Shown piece by piece: positions 22,804-33,269 of a DNA stretch of 36,826 bases; the stretch's first letter is position 1; each line of letters begins with the position of its first letter. The stretch spans positions 1 to 36,826 of the forward strand of contig JAVKOQ010000447.1 in assembly GCA_031835245.1 (NCBI GenBank). The letters are read 5' to 3'. This DNA comes from Balamuthia mandrillaris (Eukaryota > Discosea > Longamoebia > Balamuthiidae). Both the position numbers and the translations under genes were made by a program. The notes under the pieces were generated by a model. The model saw only the letters and a program-made list of their open reading frames with translations. It searched no databases and had not been told where the DNA came from.

Positions 22804-25800
22804 CTCGGCACCGCTAACACCACAAGTAACCAGATAAGAAACATTCTCCAAGTGGCAGTTCAACGCAATAGCTTTGCAGAGCTACTCGCTTCGAAGCTTG
22901 AGTTCTTTGAGGCATGGAAGCAACTAACGGAGGTCACTATCTCCAAATGTTACGACTATCTTCAGCATAGCCTCGTGGGCGACGGCGAGAGGATACTTTA
23001 CGACCTTTTGGACATCTTGTTGCAGCGTTTGAGCTCTGAGGAGACGCGCGTGCCTTTGGCAGAGAAGATATCTGGTGTTGTCTTGTCTCTCATGACCAAG
23101 TTGAGAGAACAAAAGCGTCAAAGTGGCAATCAGCTTTCGCCTGATGGTTTGTTTTCCCAGCTTCTGGTTGTTCCCTTTGATGTTTCTCTCTTCTTAGCAC
23201 AAAATCCCCAAAAAAATCACTTAGATTTGGCTTCCGGTCAGTATTTGCCGGTTGAACAATTGACCAGTACATTGCGCAACATAGTGGCCGGTCTATTGCG
23301 TCACGGAACCTCTCAGTACATGCGTGGCAATCTATACGCTGCCCTCCTCAATTACCTCCAGTTCACGCGCAGTGCACCTAATCTTCCCCTCCACACCACT
23401 TCACAAGAACTCAACTATGAACGAATGGTTAGCTTCTTTCTTCTTGTTCTTTCTGTTTTCTACTTTGTGTCTTTCTTTCTTTTTTTTTTTTCAGTTTTTC
23501 CTGCCCAACGTTAATGTCGTATTTTTGTTGTTTATGAACAACAGTTGTGGCATGCACAAGAACTAGAATCACAACAGCAACAACTGGACAAGCAAAACTT
23601 TGACATACTAGAGGGAGCAGGTGAGAAGCTGATGGAAGTCATCAGCAGTGATGCCTGTCACGCCACCAAAGTCTGGAAGTCAGTCGCGTTTGCTACATTG
23701 GACGTTCTTCTCGCCGATGACAGGAAACACAGTCGTCTCCAATTCTTAAGTCATAGAGGCTATCTTCGCGACTTTTTGGACATCTTTATTCACAGCAACA
23801 ACAACAAAGAGGATAACATGCTGCAAGTATTGCTGCGGCCGGATGACGCTGCCGCGTTGAAGCAAGTATACGTCTATGAGAGCACTGTTTCAATGCTTTC
23901 GCGCATCGCTCAGACTCGTGTGGGAGCTACTTTGTTGGTGGAAGAAGGTATTTTCCAACGGTTGATCGAGTGCGAGTTTATAGACCATCGTCCTGAATAC
24001 TCCGCTATGGCTGGTACGTATCATTTTTTCCATTTCTCTCCCAATGTGTCTCTAACTTTTAACAAACAACAGAGGAAGATATGGAGTGGCTTCCATCTGT
24101 CTCAGAACTTTATCACCAGCTGTTATTACCAGTCTTGCGTTTGACCGTTTCTCTTCTCGTGGCTCTTCCTCGAAATAACGACGTATTAACGAAGGTATGC
24201 ATTCTATCTCTGTTCAATATTTCTCTCTCTCGCTCTCTCGCTCTCTCTCACTCTCTCACTCTCTCCTCTCTCTCTCCTCTGTTTATGCGCTCTCTTTTAC
24301 TCATTTTTTCTCCCATCTTTAACAAACCAAGGCATGCGAGTTCATCAACGCTCACTCTGAACTCTTCTCGACCATTTTGAAAGACAGAGCTCCAACTATG
24401 CATCCTGATTTTCTGGAAGAAGTCGAACTCGTGACTTCCATCTTTTATCTTCTCAACCTCCCTCAACCCCTTGCCTTTCTTCCTTCATCTTCTTCTTCCG
24501 CTACCAAATCCTCTTCTCGTCGCTCCTCTCCTTCGTCTTCTTCTGTTGCAACTACACGCACATCTCCTCTGTTAGCTCTAGATAATGCGGCCAACTTTCA
24601 CCATCTTCTCATGAACCTTTTGTACAAATACTGCACGAGAAAGAATTGGGCCTCCCAAAAGAAAAAAGCAGGCAGAAGAACGCAACCATTTACTAACCTC
24701 ATCAATGGAGGTACAGATGTTGCAAGTGTGATGCATCAAAGAGATGAAGAACGAGTAGATGCTCTCATCAGGTGCATTTGTCGCAATCTTGTTGCCTATT
24801 GCCGCATTTTGACGGACAGTCCTCGAGGTTCTCTCTCTTGCTTTCCCTTTTTCGAACTTCTGCTTTGCTCCCTTTCTTTCTTTCTCTCTCTCCTCTCTTC
24901 TCCATTTTTTTCTAACGGTCTCTGAATAAACAAAAGATTCTTCAGGAATGCCAGTCACTCCAGTTGGAAACTTTCGTGTGTTGTTCACACCAAGCTTTGC
25001 TGGTGGATCCGTCGATGGCAATTCCGATGAAGGTAAATAAACGGAACACAAACAAACAAACAAACGAAATGTGATTTACCAACTTTTTTCCACTTCATTC
25101 ACAGACTTTCCTTTGGCGATAAGTGGACGCGGTAAAGCGCCGTCGTTGGGTATATTGGCTAGCTACTTGGACGACTGTCTCAAACAACACGAAGAAGCAA
25201 GAGAACAGTTGAAGACCGCTCGCTTCCAATACGAACACATCATCGAGCTTCCTTCCGAAGAAATTACCAACGTATGCGGTCTTTTTGTTATTTTTAGATA
25301 TGCTTTGCTTTGCAGTTTCTCATCTCTTTTGATTCAACGCCACATTTGAACAGCTTGCTTCGCGAACGCATGATGTATCGGAGGAGACTAGCTTACACCA
25401 ACGTCAACACCTGGCTCAGCTGCGGTTGAGCGACATTATTGTTGAAAAAGAGAAAGACATCGCAACTTTACTCTGTACGTTCTTATTTCTCCTTTGCTTC
25501 TTCTTTTTTACTTCCTTCTTCCTTCATCCTGTTCTTCTTCCTTTCTCCTCATTTTTTTTTGAACATTAGATATTCTGGAGAATACTTTGCTATTGCTTTG
25601 GAGACATCTCTTTTACTTCAGTTCTTCTCTTCCATCTTCTTCTTCTCACATCACAGCCTCGTTCTTGGACCAAGAATTGGAAGAAGGAATCGACGACTTT
25701 GAAGAAACCGAAGGGGAAGGGATGTTTGGCGAGGAAGCTTCATCGATGGAACTTGCTTCCGAAGGAGGAAGAAGAGGAAGCACACCAGCCACAAGAAGAG

Positions 25801-26060
25801 GCAAAAGAAGCAAAGCCCTCCCTATCATCCTTTCCCGCAACGAATGGGAGGATCTGAGAAGGAACGCGGAGATCGTTCTGGAGGGGCCGTTGAGGAGGAT
25901 CGCCAAGCTGGAGAAGGAGGAGCAACAGCCCAAATGGAAAGGGAACCTGTTCTACCTCTTGGTCCGAGCCATCAAAGACATTTTGTTGCAACAGCCGGAC
26001 CAACAACAGCAAACGCAACACCAGCTCCAGGAAAGCGACAGAGAAAGGCTTGGTATGTGA
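16574..26060 (+). CDS. NUP205: Nucleoporin Nup205/Nup192 (inner ring scaffold)
   Basis: Large alpha-solenoid scaffold of the nuclear pore inner ring. Exons: 16574-16717, 16880-16972, 17303-17377, 17627-17731, 18081-18188, 18251-18701, 18772-18830, 18902-18970, 19030-19158, 19248-19329, 19386-19441, 19563-19736, 19832-19923, 20020-20101, 20173-20499, 20646-20828, 20902-21204, 21280-21586, 21644-21695, 21758-22154, 22278-22613, 22690-22761, 22834-23427, 23545-24013, 24073-24194, 24332-24827, 24937-25032, 25105-25271, 25354-25474, 25570-26060. They sum to 6,252 nt, or 2,083 aa (human 2,012). Family-like stretches: FYAEERVLLVSCLLSIYY, LFFVPYISMLASLAKGNEC, LSWDHFFKVLERYY, LRDRSRIVDIARFV, SYKSLNVILSLM, PKLAELCYEFVFRLCS, LYHQLLLPVLRL. 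The acceptor at 20019 (TTACAG) was chosen because the one at 19990 breaks the frame. The C-terminus carries acidic and Gln-rich tracts. Introns 2 and 3 host snoRNA-like elements; intron 4 holds a structured segment. Confidence 0.94.
16985..17056 (+). repeat. (CT)n/(CCCTCT)n tract in NUP205 intron 2
   Basis: Pure pyrimidine run on the sense strand shortly after the donor site. It is one of many: similar runs lie at about 2690-2750, 5583-5634, 17565-17592, 17972-18040, 19181-19222, 20558-20610, 22768-22801 and 24222-24280, always CT on the host gene's sense strand. Confidence 0.85.
17087..17192 (+). ncRNA. C/D box snoRNA, family 1 copy C (NUP205 intron 2)
   Basis: Same RNA family as in Pol I gene introns 1 and 10. 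Box C GTGATGA (17096-17102), D' guide GCTCCCTCTT followed by CTGA, C' TGAAGAT, the CCGGAATC stretch, and D CTGA (17179-17182). The terminal stem is TCTGCAA (17087-17093) with TTGCAGA (17186-17192). The D'-C' spacer is changed. Downstream, TTGCAGACCTATT and the adjoining CT run are duplicated in tandem. Predicted target is the same 18S guanosine. Confidence 0.84.
17436..17540 (+). ncRNA. Diverged C/D box snoRNA, family 1 copy D (NUP205 intron 3)
   Basis: The fourth copy keeps the D' guide (ACATGCTCCCTCTT then CTGA at 17467-17470), the AAACCGGAATCACTATTTT segment and a CTGA (17526-17529). Its box C reads AGATGA instead of TGATGA, and the flanks no longer make a convincing terminal stem (TGC with GCA only). 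It may be a decaying duplicate, or functional with a weakened kink-turn. Confidence 0.6.
17785..17901 (+). ncRNA. Structured RNA candidate in NUP205 intron 4 (class unknown)
   Basis: The intron is 349 nt long and not pyrimidine-rich here. An outer stem ACACGC (17787-17792)/GCGTGT (17845-17850) encloses a perfect hairpin, GTGTAAAA-CAA-TTTTACAC (17809-17827). An alternative small hairpin, CCCGT-AGGTC-ACGGG (17831-17845), can form on its 3' side. A second hairpin follows (TCAAA..TGTGTT with AACACA..TTTGA, 17872-17901). The first fold resembles an H/ACA hairpin with an internal pocket, but I find no convincing H box or terminal ACA, so the class is left open. Confidence 0.4.
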
Positions 26061-26118
26061 GCAGAGGCGTTCATTCAACACACACACACAAATAAAGAAC
26101 CACAAAGCTGAAGCACTT
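26061..26118. terminator. Convergent 58-nt spacer, NUP205 and BCS1
   Basis: The two genes converge with only 58 nt between stop codons. It contains a short (CA)n run and AATAAA at about 26091 on the plus strand, a plausible polyadenylation signal for NUP205. The 3' UTRs probably overlap. Confidence 0.5.
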
Positions 26119-27564
26119 TCAACTCTGCCTCTCCTCCTCCTCCTCCCCCAGGTCGAGCTCCGAGAGCAGCTCTTTCACCCGTCCCACCGCCCCGACGGGG
26201 TCGTCCCGGTGGCGCAGGAACCAGCCTTGAAGCTCCGCTGGGGCGACGTGCTTCTCGGGGATGGCCGCCGCGAAGTCCTTCGCCAGGTCTTCCTCCTCCG
26301 GGAAGAAGGAGAGGAAGAGGCGACGGGCCTGCTCCTTGGTGGCGTGGCCAAACTCGAGCTTGACGTCCATGCGGCCGGCGCGGAGGAAGGCCGGGCAGAG
26401 CTTCTCGGGGTGGTTGGTGGTGACCATCAAGACGCTCCCCTCCTGGGCCACCAAGCCATCGATGCAGTTCAACAAGCCGGCCAACGTCAACTTGCTTGCT
26501 TCCGCTCCTCCCTCCTCATCATCCCCGTCCTCATCACCGCCTCCGCCTCCTCCTCCTCCTTCCTCCGTCTTGCCCTTGCCCTTCTTGTTGCTGTTGGCGG
26601 TGATGGCAGGGAAGGCGTAGTCGATGTCCTCGATGAGGATGATGCTGTTGGGCGGCACGTTGTTGAAGTACTGGCTGAGCTGGTGGTCGTTCAGCCCATC
26701 CCCCACGCTCAACGAGAGGTAGCAAACGTCCATGCGAAAGTGGCTGGCCACGGCCAGCACGAAGGAGCTCTTGCCCGTTCCCGGCGGGCCGTAGAGGAGA
26801 TAGCCCCTCCGGTAGGGGATGCCGTGCTGCAGGTACCACCCCTCCGAGTCGAAGAAGCGCTGAAGGTCCGCAACGGCCCTCTCGGCCAGGCCCTCATCCA
26901 GCACCAAGCTCTCCAGGCCGCGCATGGAGCGGGGCACAGCGCCGCCCCAACCGCCGTTCCAGGTGTCCTTCTGCACGTAGATGAGGACCTTGTCCTCCGC
27001 CACGCTCTTGACCAGGTGCTGCCGCTTGGCCTCCTCCACGATGGAGAGCAGCAGCCCTCGCCGCCGGCCCAGACAGGAGAGGCGCAGGGTCTGCATGACC
27101 CTGCTGGAGGCCCCGTACCTCTGGCTCGTGACCACGTCGCTGACGGTGAGGGTCATCCAGGCCAGCGTCCCGCCGTGGAGGAAGAGGTGGGCGCCGCCAG
27201 GGCCTGGGGTGACCGTCACCTTCCACCCCCTTCTCTCCGCCCGACGCTCGGCCACGGCGCGCCGGGCCGGCGTGGCCCCCATTTTCCTCCGGCGTTTGGT
27301 CGGGCGTTTGGAGGTGAGGCTCATGAGCAGGGCCTGGTCGTTGAAGGGCTGCACGGCCAGCCACTCCATCAACCAGGAGAAGGCCTCGTCCTGGTTGCTC
27401 ACCTCCAGCGTGGTGGTGGCCTGCTGCCAGAGGAGGTCGAGCAGCTGCCGCAGCGTCCCTTGCACCAGCGCGATGAACACGCCGCCGGCCACCAGGAACA
27501 ACAGCTGGTGGAAGGAGATGCCTCCTCCTCCGCCCGCTCCTTCGGCAGTGGTAGCATCCTCCAT
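26119..27564 (-). CDS. BCS1L: BCS1-type mitochondrial AAA ATPase
   Basis: BCS1 is an inner-membrane AAA protein that moves the folded Rieske Fe-S protein across the inner membrane for complex III assembly. 481 aa, single exon. Seen: an N-terminal hydrophobic helix (SFHQLLFLVAGGVFIALV, about 16-33) followed by a basic internal targeting region, the BCS1-specific domain (about 60-225, including VPRSMRGLESLVLDEG), Walker A GPPGTGKSS, Walker B IILIEDIDYAF, a Gly/Asp/Glu-rich insertion directly after Walker B, and the second region of homology TTNHPEKLCPAFLRAGRMD with its arginine finger. The C-terminal lid is complete. The intronless, GC-rich state resembles the Ded1 gene and differs from the surrounding intron-rich genes. 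Other BCS1-like AAA proteins (plant OM66 types) share this layout, so complex III function is likely rather than certain. Confidence 0.92.
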   Translation of the reverse strand: MEDATTAEGAGGGGGISFHQLLFLVAGGVFIALVQGTLRQLLDLLWQQATTTLEVSNQDEAFSWLMEWLAVQPFNDQALLMSLTSKRPTKRRRKMGATPARRAVAERRAERRGWKVTVTPGPGGAHLFLHGGTLAWMTLTVSDVVTSQRYGASSRVMQTLRLSCLGRRRGLLLSIVEEAKRQHLVKSVAEDKVLIYVQKDTWNGGWGGAVPRSMRGLESLVLDEGLAERAVADLQRFFDSEGWYLQHGIPYRRGYLLYGPPGTGKSSFVLAVASHFRMDVCYLSLSVGDGLNDHQLSQYFNNVPPNSIILIEDIDYAFPAITANSNKKGKGKTEEGGGGGGGGDEDGDDEEGGAEASKLTLAGLLNCIDGLVAQEGSVLMVTTNHPEKLCPAFLRAGRMDVKLEFGHATKEQARRLFLSFFPEEEDLAKDFAAAIPEKHVAPAELQGWFLRHRDDPVGAVGRVKELLSELDLGEEEEERQS

Positions 27565-28100
27565 TTTGAGTTTCTTTGTAATGCTCTTTGCGATTGTTTG
27601 TGATTGTTATGGCCCGTCGTTATAACGTTTATAAGAAAAAAATATAATAAAAAAATGAAAAAGGTTTAAATAGTTTTCGATTTTTTTTTCGGGGTTCCGA
27701 TTTTTTTCTGTATCGATCGATCGAAAGTTGTCGACAAGAATCGCTTCGGCGGAGTAAAATTCGACATTCAGGCGCAAGGGAGGAGAGGAACAAGAAGAAG
27801 AAGAAGAAGAAGAAGAAGAAGAAGAAGCAGAAGAAGAAGAAGCAGAAGCGGAGTGTTCTTTCTCTTCATTGGGAAAAGAGCAGGCGGCGGTGGAGGGGGC
27901 GGCGGTGGGATCGCTGGGGAGCGGCATCTGGAACAAACCCGGTCCGATGCGAATCTGTTGTTGCTCCTTCTCTGTCCTTGTCGCCTTCTTCTTCTCCAGC
28001 AAAACAAGAACCTTGTAACTTTGGCACAAGACAAGCCGGCAGGACAGCAAGGCCAACCTTGGACTTATGAAGAACTAAAAACTCATTCTCTTCCGTTTAT
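27565..28100. other. Intergenic gap with GAA tract
   Basis: 536 nt between the BCS1 start and the FG-GAP gene's stop, both on the minus strand. A (GAA)n tract lies at about 27795-27850. On the minus strand 28074-27607 is open, with a codon-like stretch (EKEQQQIRIGPGLFQ, MPLPSDPTAAPS, then poly-serine), but it has no ATG near its beginning and resembles no family I know. It may be the FG-GAP gene's 3' UTR, a BCS1 upstream leader or a small unrecognised gene. Confidence 0.4.
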
Positions 28101-28730
28101 TCAAAACGAACTCCTCCAAAAAGGAAGCATGGAGGAAGCGGAGGAGGCCAGACTGTCTGGTGGAATCTCAAAGCCAAAGGTGTCCTTGATGATGTCCCCA
28201 CAAAAGACCAGCTCGTTCTCGCTGAACAGTTGGGTGTTCAGAATGATGTATCCGACGTTGTTGTCCTCGTGCACCTCCTCCATCTCATCGTCAGGATCCA
28301 ACCAGGCGTACAGACAACGATCCAAAGGCTCTTCCACCTCTCTCCAAGTGCCGTTGATGGCCCCAAAGGCTCCATTCTGAAAGACTTCCTCCAAGAGCAC
28401 GTCTTCTCCGAACTGGTTGGCAGGGTTCCTGAAGTCTCCTTGGAACAAGCGGAGCACCGCGTTTGCGGCGGGGATGAGACTGTAGTCCCGAGCGTGGAAG
28501 ATGACGGTGATCTGTTCGCCGGCCTCGGGGTTGTCATTGCTGGCTACGAGGGACTTGGTGAAGTACTTGTTGTCCGAGGGGCGTCCGTTGAGCATGTCCC
28601 ATCGGTAAGGCATGTTCCACGTCAGATCCGGCTTGCTGTGAAGCGTAACGAAGTGAGTCGAACACCCAGTAAATAAGAGAACAGGTCCAGGTGGAAGGTT
28701 ATTATAACCTCCACAAAAAGAGAACAAAGA

Positions 28731-28772
<42 letters not shown>

Positions 28773-31700
28773 GAAAACGCAACTTGTACACAGTTTCCCA
28801 AAAGGTGACTGTTCCTTGTTGTTCTCCTGCGGAAAGGTCGACTCGATAGTCTACGCAGAGGTATCCCTCGTTTTTATCGTAGAAGATGTAAGGATAGACG
28901 GTGTAGGCCACGCTCCCTCCATTCGATGTGCCCGACAACTTGATCGCGATAGACATTCCAGAACTGAAAGAAAAAGAAGAAGACGGAGAAGAAAAAGAGT
29001 TCATCAGTCTTTGTTTCTCTCTGTCTTGTGTTGCGGTTGCAGCTTTTAAAAAGAGAGTAACGATGAAGGTACCTGACGGTCATAGTACTGAGGACCATTT
29101 CCTTGCTGGTGTATTTGCCCTTGACCTCCAGGTCGAAGCCCCATTTGCCTTTGGTTTTGGCTCCGTTGCCAAAGGCTTGCGCGCCCGTAGAGGTCTCGAC
29201 CACGACATCAAGCCCGAAAGACGCTCCCACGCTCCAACTCGTGGATTGCAGCTCTTTGTTTGTTTCGATGTCTTCCCAACTGACTTGATAGAGAGAACGC
29301 GTTCCTCCGTAGGAATTCGCTTTGGTAGCCTTTAGCAGGCGGCCGAGGTTGGGAGGCACGTCATTGTAGTAGGAAAAGAGGTTGTTGACTTCGTTGAAGG
29401 GCCTCACAAAGGAGTTTGGATGCTTGAAGCTGGTGGCATTGTGTTGGGAAGAAAACGTTAAAAAGGGTCAGAGAAAGCAAAGGAAAACCAATCCCTACCC
29501 AAGAGAATGAATCCTCCTGTCCTCCGAGCCGTCAGGCAAACGTTCAGGCCAGATGACAAGGATGTAGTCCGTCGGTTCCGTTTCGGTGAAGTTGAAGGAG
29601 TACACAGGGTATTCCCACACGTCGTACATCACTTCCGTTCGAAGCAGAGCGTCATCCTCCACTGCTACCGTCACGTCGCTCCACGTCTCAGAGAATTGCT
29701 CTGTGTTAACGTTCTCAAAGTTTTGGCCATAGGTCGTGGTTAGTCCGACCGTTACTTTGCCGAGATAGACCTGTGTCATGAATGCAGTTCCATAACGAAA
29801 AAGAAAAAGAATGCGAGGGTGTCAGTGGCTCCAGGATACCAGAAGAACAGCGTCGAAAGGAAGAAATGTACATTGAGGTCAGCACCAGCAAACCAACTCT
29901 TCTTGTACTGGACGCTAAAACGAGAGCCGGTGCTTTCGGTTGTTTCAAAGACAGTCTTGGCGGAAATGTACCCATAGTTGTTCGGTGGATTGACGTGAAT
30001 AGCATAAACTTCTCCATCCACAATGTCATAATGCCTTGGTGGGGCTGAATAAAGAGAAAGAGAGAAAGGAGGTAGCAGTAGAAGTCAGAAGAGAGACAAT
30101 AATGAAAAAACAACATGAGCGACATAAACATTCAACAGAAAAAGAATGGTACCTCGAAGAGAAGCAACAATGTTGAGGACTTGAGGGTACTTCCAGTGAC
30201 GAGGCTTGCCCAAGCGAACATTTTGGGTGGCGTAATAGACTCCCACCATGAACTCCTTGCTGTACTGTTCGGTGGAAGGCTCTTGCCCTCCCCCAGTTCG
30301 TGGAATGGGTTCCGAGGTGGTAAGCTGTTCCAGAGAGCCGTCAAGGTAGCTAAACAACGCCACATTGCCTTGACCCATGACAGCAATGTGCTCTTGGAAG
30401 CTATTTATTTGAAAGAGAACGTTAGGCTTTACCAGCAACAAGGGGAAGAAAAGCAGAACAGCGAACGAACGTACATTCCATCCAACTCTGATTCTTCCTG
30501 TTGACTGAACCTTCCTATAGCCAGGGAGGAACAGAATTGATCCGTTGAAGTGTCCACGATGACGCCGTTGAAGGTGTCATAATGAATGTCTCCAACGACG
30601 ATAGCCGTTGGTTCCACCACCGCAACCCCGAGATAAGCACCCCATGAAAAGGAGCTTCCGCTAGCGTCGTTCGTAAAGGTAAACGCAATCTTTGAAGAGA
30701 AGGCACAAGGTCAACTATTATTGCTTATAATTTTTTCTGGCTCTATTTTCTTTTTCTTTTTCTTTTTCTTTTTCTCTTTCTTGTTGCTGTGTTTGTTTTG
30801 TTTCTCTCTGTATTTCAAACGTACTTCGTCACGAGTATCTCCGTTGAAGTCGCCAGCTCCAATGTCCATTCCCATGTGTCCGCCGGTTCGCGTGATGGCT
30901 CCCTCGGGAAGCTTGTTGGAGGGAGCTCCTTCTTCCAGCTGGCCCGACTCGCTCAACTTGAGATGATACAGATAGAAACCGTTGTCTTCATTCTTTTGTT
31001 CGTGGAAGTGGGATGAGAAACGATCAAGAATACAGGGAGGAAGGGAGAATGGGAGAGAGAACCTCCTCGCCCGCAACACCGAGCAAAATTGCCAGCTCTT
31101 CCCAATCAGGGCTGTACAAGTGGCCACCGGTCATCTGGCCAAACACCTTCATATCCTTACCTTCAAAATCATCCAAAGTAAAAGAGGTGTCCAACACCAA
31201 CGCCATGTCATCGTCGACTGCTAAAATGGCCACTTGGGCCTCATCTTTGGCGGTGAAGTACAATACAGCAAACTCTTCCAAACCTGTTCAAACAAATAAA
31301 GGTGAATACCCCATATACGCACTGAATGTTATATACAGGTTGCAAGAGAAAGGGCAGCAAACCATCGCCATCAAAATCTCCAGCAATCACTGCGAAAGAA
31401 TAAAAGTGGTCAGTTTTGTGGAGAAAAATAATGAGGAGGAGGATGGGGACGCGAAGAAGAAGAAGAAGAAGAAGAAGAAGAAGAAGAAGAAGAAGAAGAA
31501 GAAGAAGAAGAAGAAGAAGAAGAAGAAGAAGAAGAAGAAGAAGAAGAAGAAGAAGAAGAAGAAGAAAAGAACAAGAACAAGAAGAAGAGAAAGAACAAGA
31601 ACAAGAACAAGAACAAGAACAAGAACAAGAACAAGAACAAGAACAAGAACAAGAACAAGAACAAGAACAAGAACAAGAACAAGAACAAGAAGAAGAACAA

Positions 31701-32933
31701 GAACAAGAAAAAGAAGAAGAAGAACAAGAAGAACAAGAAGAACAAGAACAAGAAGAAGAAGAAGAAGAACAACAACAAGAACAAGAAGAAGAAGAAAATA
31801 AGTAGAAGAAAGAAGAGGAAGAACAAGAGCTAGAAGAAGAAAAAGCATACCGTCTCCTCGTTTGTTATTGGGATCAAATGCAAAAACGTCATCGATGAAC
31901 AAACTGCTCTCCACATTCAACAGCCCAGTGTTCTCGTTTCGGATAAACAACTTGAAAGTCAGGCGGCCAGCGTTGGTCCCCCCAGTTGTCAGAGTGACCA
32001 CTAACAACTCCTCCTTGTGCAACTCGTTGAACGGTGTGGGATTGACGTTGCCCCATGCCACTCCGCGCACTCGCTCGTTAGCCTGAGCATGGAAAGAATC
32101 ATAAGAAGCACATAGTATGAAATGAGTGGGTCGGTTGCACAGAGAGGATAAGGAAAGGGAAGAAGGAGGAGGAACATAGAAAACGGGACGTACGCCTCCA
32201 AGACAGCCTTTCACTTGGTCTGGGTCCTCACCATTAGCAAAGTTATCATGTTTGGTATCAAATATTACATAGGCATTGTTGCCGCAACCTGTTTTGTTGT
32301 TGTTTGTTGTTGAGAGAGAGAGAGAGAGAGAGATAAGGGGGAGAGGAAGAGTTAGTCAAAGAAAAGAAAATATATGCAGGGACCTTTACCAGTGTCAGAG
32401 GAGTAGAACACAACAAGGCTAGAATGCAAAGAGCCCTCAAAGTCCGGGCTGGCCACTGCGTACACCTCCGTCAATGCCGGCAACTCGTAGCGGGCCTCGT
32501 TGTTCCCGTCCAGCCTTCTGTACTCCGTCAAAAGGAGCTCCACCGCGGGGTCCTGCTCCCCACATTCCTGGTCCCTGCACTTGTCGAAGCGGTTCACCAC
32601 AAGAAAGTTCCTGGCCTTGCTGAGCTGGTAGTTGCTCTGGAAGGGGTCGCTCATGGCGGTCTCGTTGGCCAGGGCATCGCTGAGCTGCCTGTAGGAGTTC
32701 CTCCCGCCAAACTTGGGAGGGTACCCCGGCTTGTGGCGAGGGATATGATGCCTCTCCTCCCCCAATTGTCGACCAGAGCGAACAGGCAAGAGCCCAGGGT
32801 GAAGCAACCCCTCCTGGGCGGAGCGCTCGCGAAGGGCTTGGCTCGGGTCTGCCAGCAGCAGAAGACCGAAAATGAGGCTAAAAGTACAAAGAGGAAGTAG
32901 CAAATGGAGGCCAGGCCGTTTGGGATATTGCAT
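28101..32933 (-). CDS. Secreted FG-GAP/VCBS-type protein with CARDB-like C-terminus
   Basis: Exons in transcription order: 32933-32384, 32288-32194, 32082-31851, 31389-31363, 31283-31063, 30992-30825, 30689-30475, 30400-30153, 30044-29872, 29770-29499, 29429-29073, 28963-28792, 28631-28101. They sum to 3,261 nt, or 1,086 aa. The N-terminus has a signal peptide (hydrophobic LLLPLCTFSLIFGLLLLA), so the protein is probably secreted or at the surface. At least two integrin-like calcium loops are seen, GDFDGDGLEEFAVLY and GDFNGDTRDEIAF, which with the surrounding beta-rich repeats suggest part of an FG-GAP propeller. A long beta-rich middle (about 600-850) is unassigned. The C-terminal part (FHARDYSLIP..., HEDNNVGYIIL) has the look of a CARDB-type immunoglobulin-like domain, common in bacterial surface proteins; that is a weak call. 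The first calcium loop is encoded by a 27-nt micro-exon. Function unknown; adhesion is a guess from the domains. Confidence 0.82.
31453..31797 (-). repeat. Large (TTC)n/(TTGTTC)n intronic repeat
   Basis: About 345 nt of uninterrupted purine on the plus strand (pyrimidine on the gene's sense strand) in intron 3 of the FG-GAP gene. It begins with about 37 GAA units, then runs of GAACAA-type hexamers, then mixed units. Long GAA/TTC tracts are prone to triplex formation and length change. Both strands are open in several frames purely because of the repeat; no gene is implied. Confidence 0.92.
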
Positions 32934-33126
32934 GGTTGCTTTTTAAAGGTGGGAAGGTAAAGGTCGACCGCCGGTCTCTCCTCACCGGTTTTTTTTTTTT
33001 GTTTTTGTTTTTAGCTAGCGGAACAAAGACAGAGACAAGAGGAAGAAAGAAACGGACTTTAAAAAAAAAAAAAAGGTTCTCGTTTGCTGAACAGCAAGAT
33101 GCATTTGGCCTAATGAGAGCCGAATC
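32934..33126. promoter_or_regulatory. Upstream region of the FG-GAP gene
   Basis: 193 nt between the FG-GAP start codon and the left end of the transposon. It has two homopolymer-rich stretches (T at 32990-33012, A at 33061-33074). If the transposon boundary is right, the insertion sits less than 200 bp from the start codon and may have truncated or replaced the distal promoter. Confidence 0.35.
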
Positions 33127-33210
33127 GGGTAAACGTCCCACCCCACAACGCTAAAAGTCCCACCCCTTCGGTAAACGTCCCACCCCTCAGGTAATTTACC
33201 CACCCTAATA
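33127..33210 (+). repeat. Left terminal inverted repeat of the MULE
   Basis: Four tandem units of about 20-23 bp, three with the core TCCCACCCC and the fourth TACCCACCC: starts near 33127 (GGGTAAACGTCCCACCCC), 33150, 33170 and 33190. The order and the unit-specific endings (CAAC, TTC, TCA, TAAT) are mirrored at the right end. Confidence 0.8.
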
Positions 33211-33269
33211 TGTATTTATAACAACCTATTATTTTTGTGCTATTTTGCCACCAAAGCGTGCGCTGGCCA

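Noticed and set aside
26050-27603. 517-codon plus-strand frame opposite BCS1
   Set aside because: Shadow of a GC-rich gene; the AAA motifs lie on the minus strand, and the frame overlaps the NUP205 stop region.
27607-28074. Small gene between BCS1 and the FG-GAP gene
   Set aside because: Open frame with some codon-like stretches, but no ATG, a large simple-repeat part and no family resemblance; noted only as a gap description.
31387-32214. Open frames through the GAA/TTC repeat giving poly-Lys, poly-Glu, poly-Phe or poly-Ser proteins
   Set aside because: Triplet repeats stay open by construction in several frames; the segment is a phase-consistent intron of the FG-GAP gene.
32947-32966. GGTGGGAAGGTAAAGG near the FG-GAP start as an extra MULE repeat unit
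   Set aside because: It resembles the terminal units only over short G-rich runs and lacks the CCCACCCC core in register.
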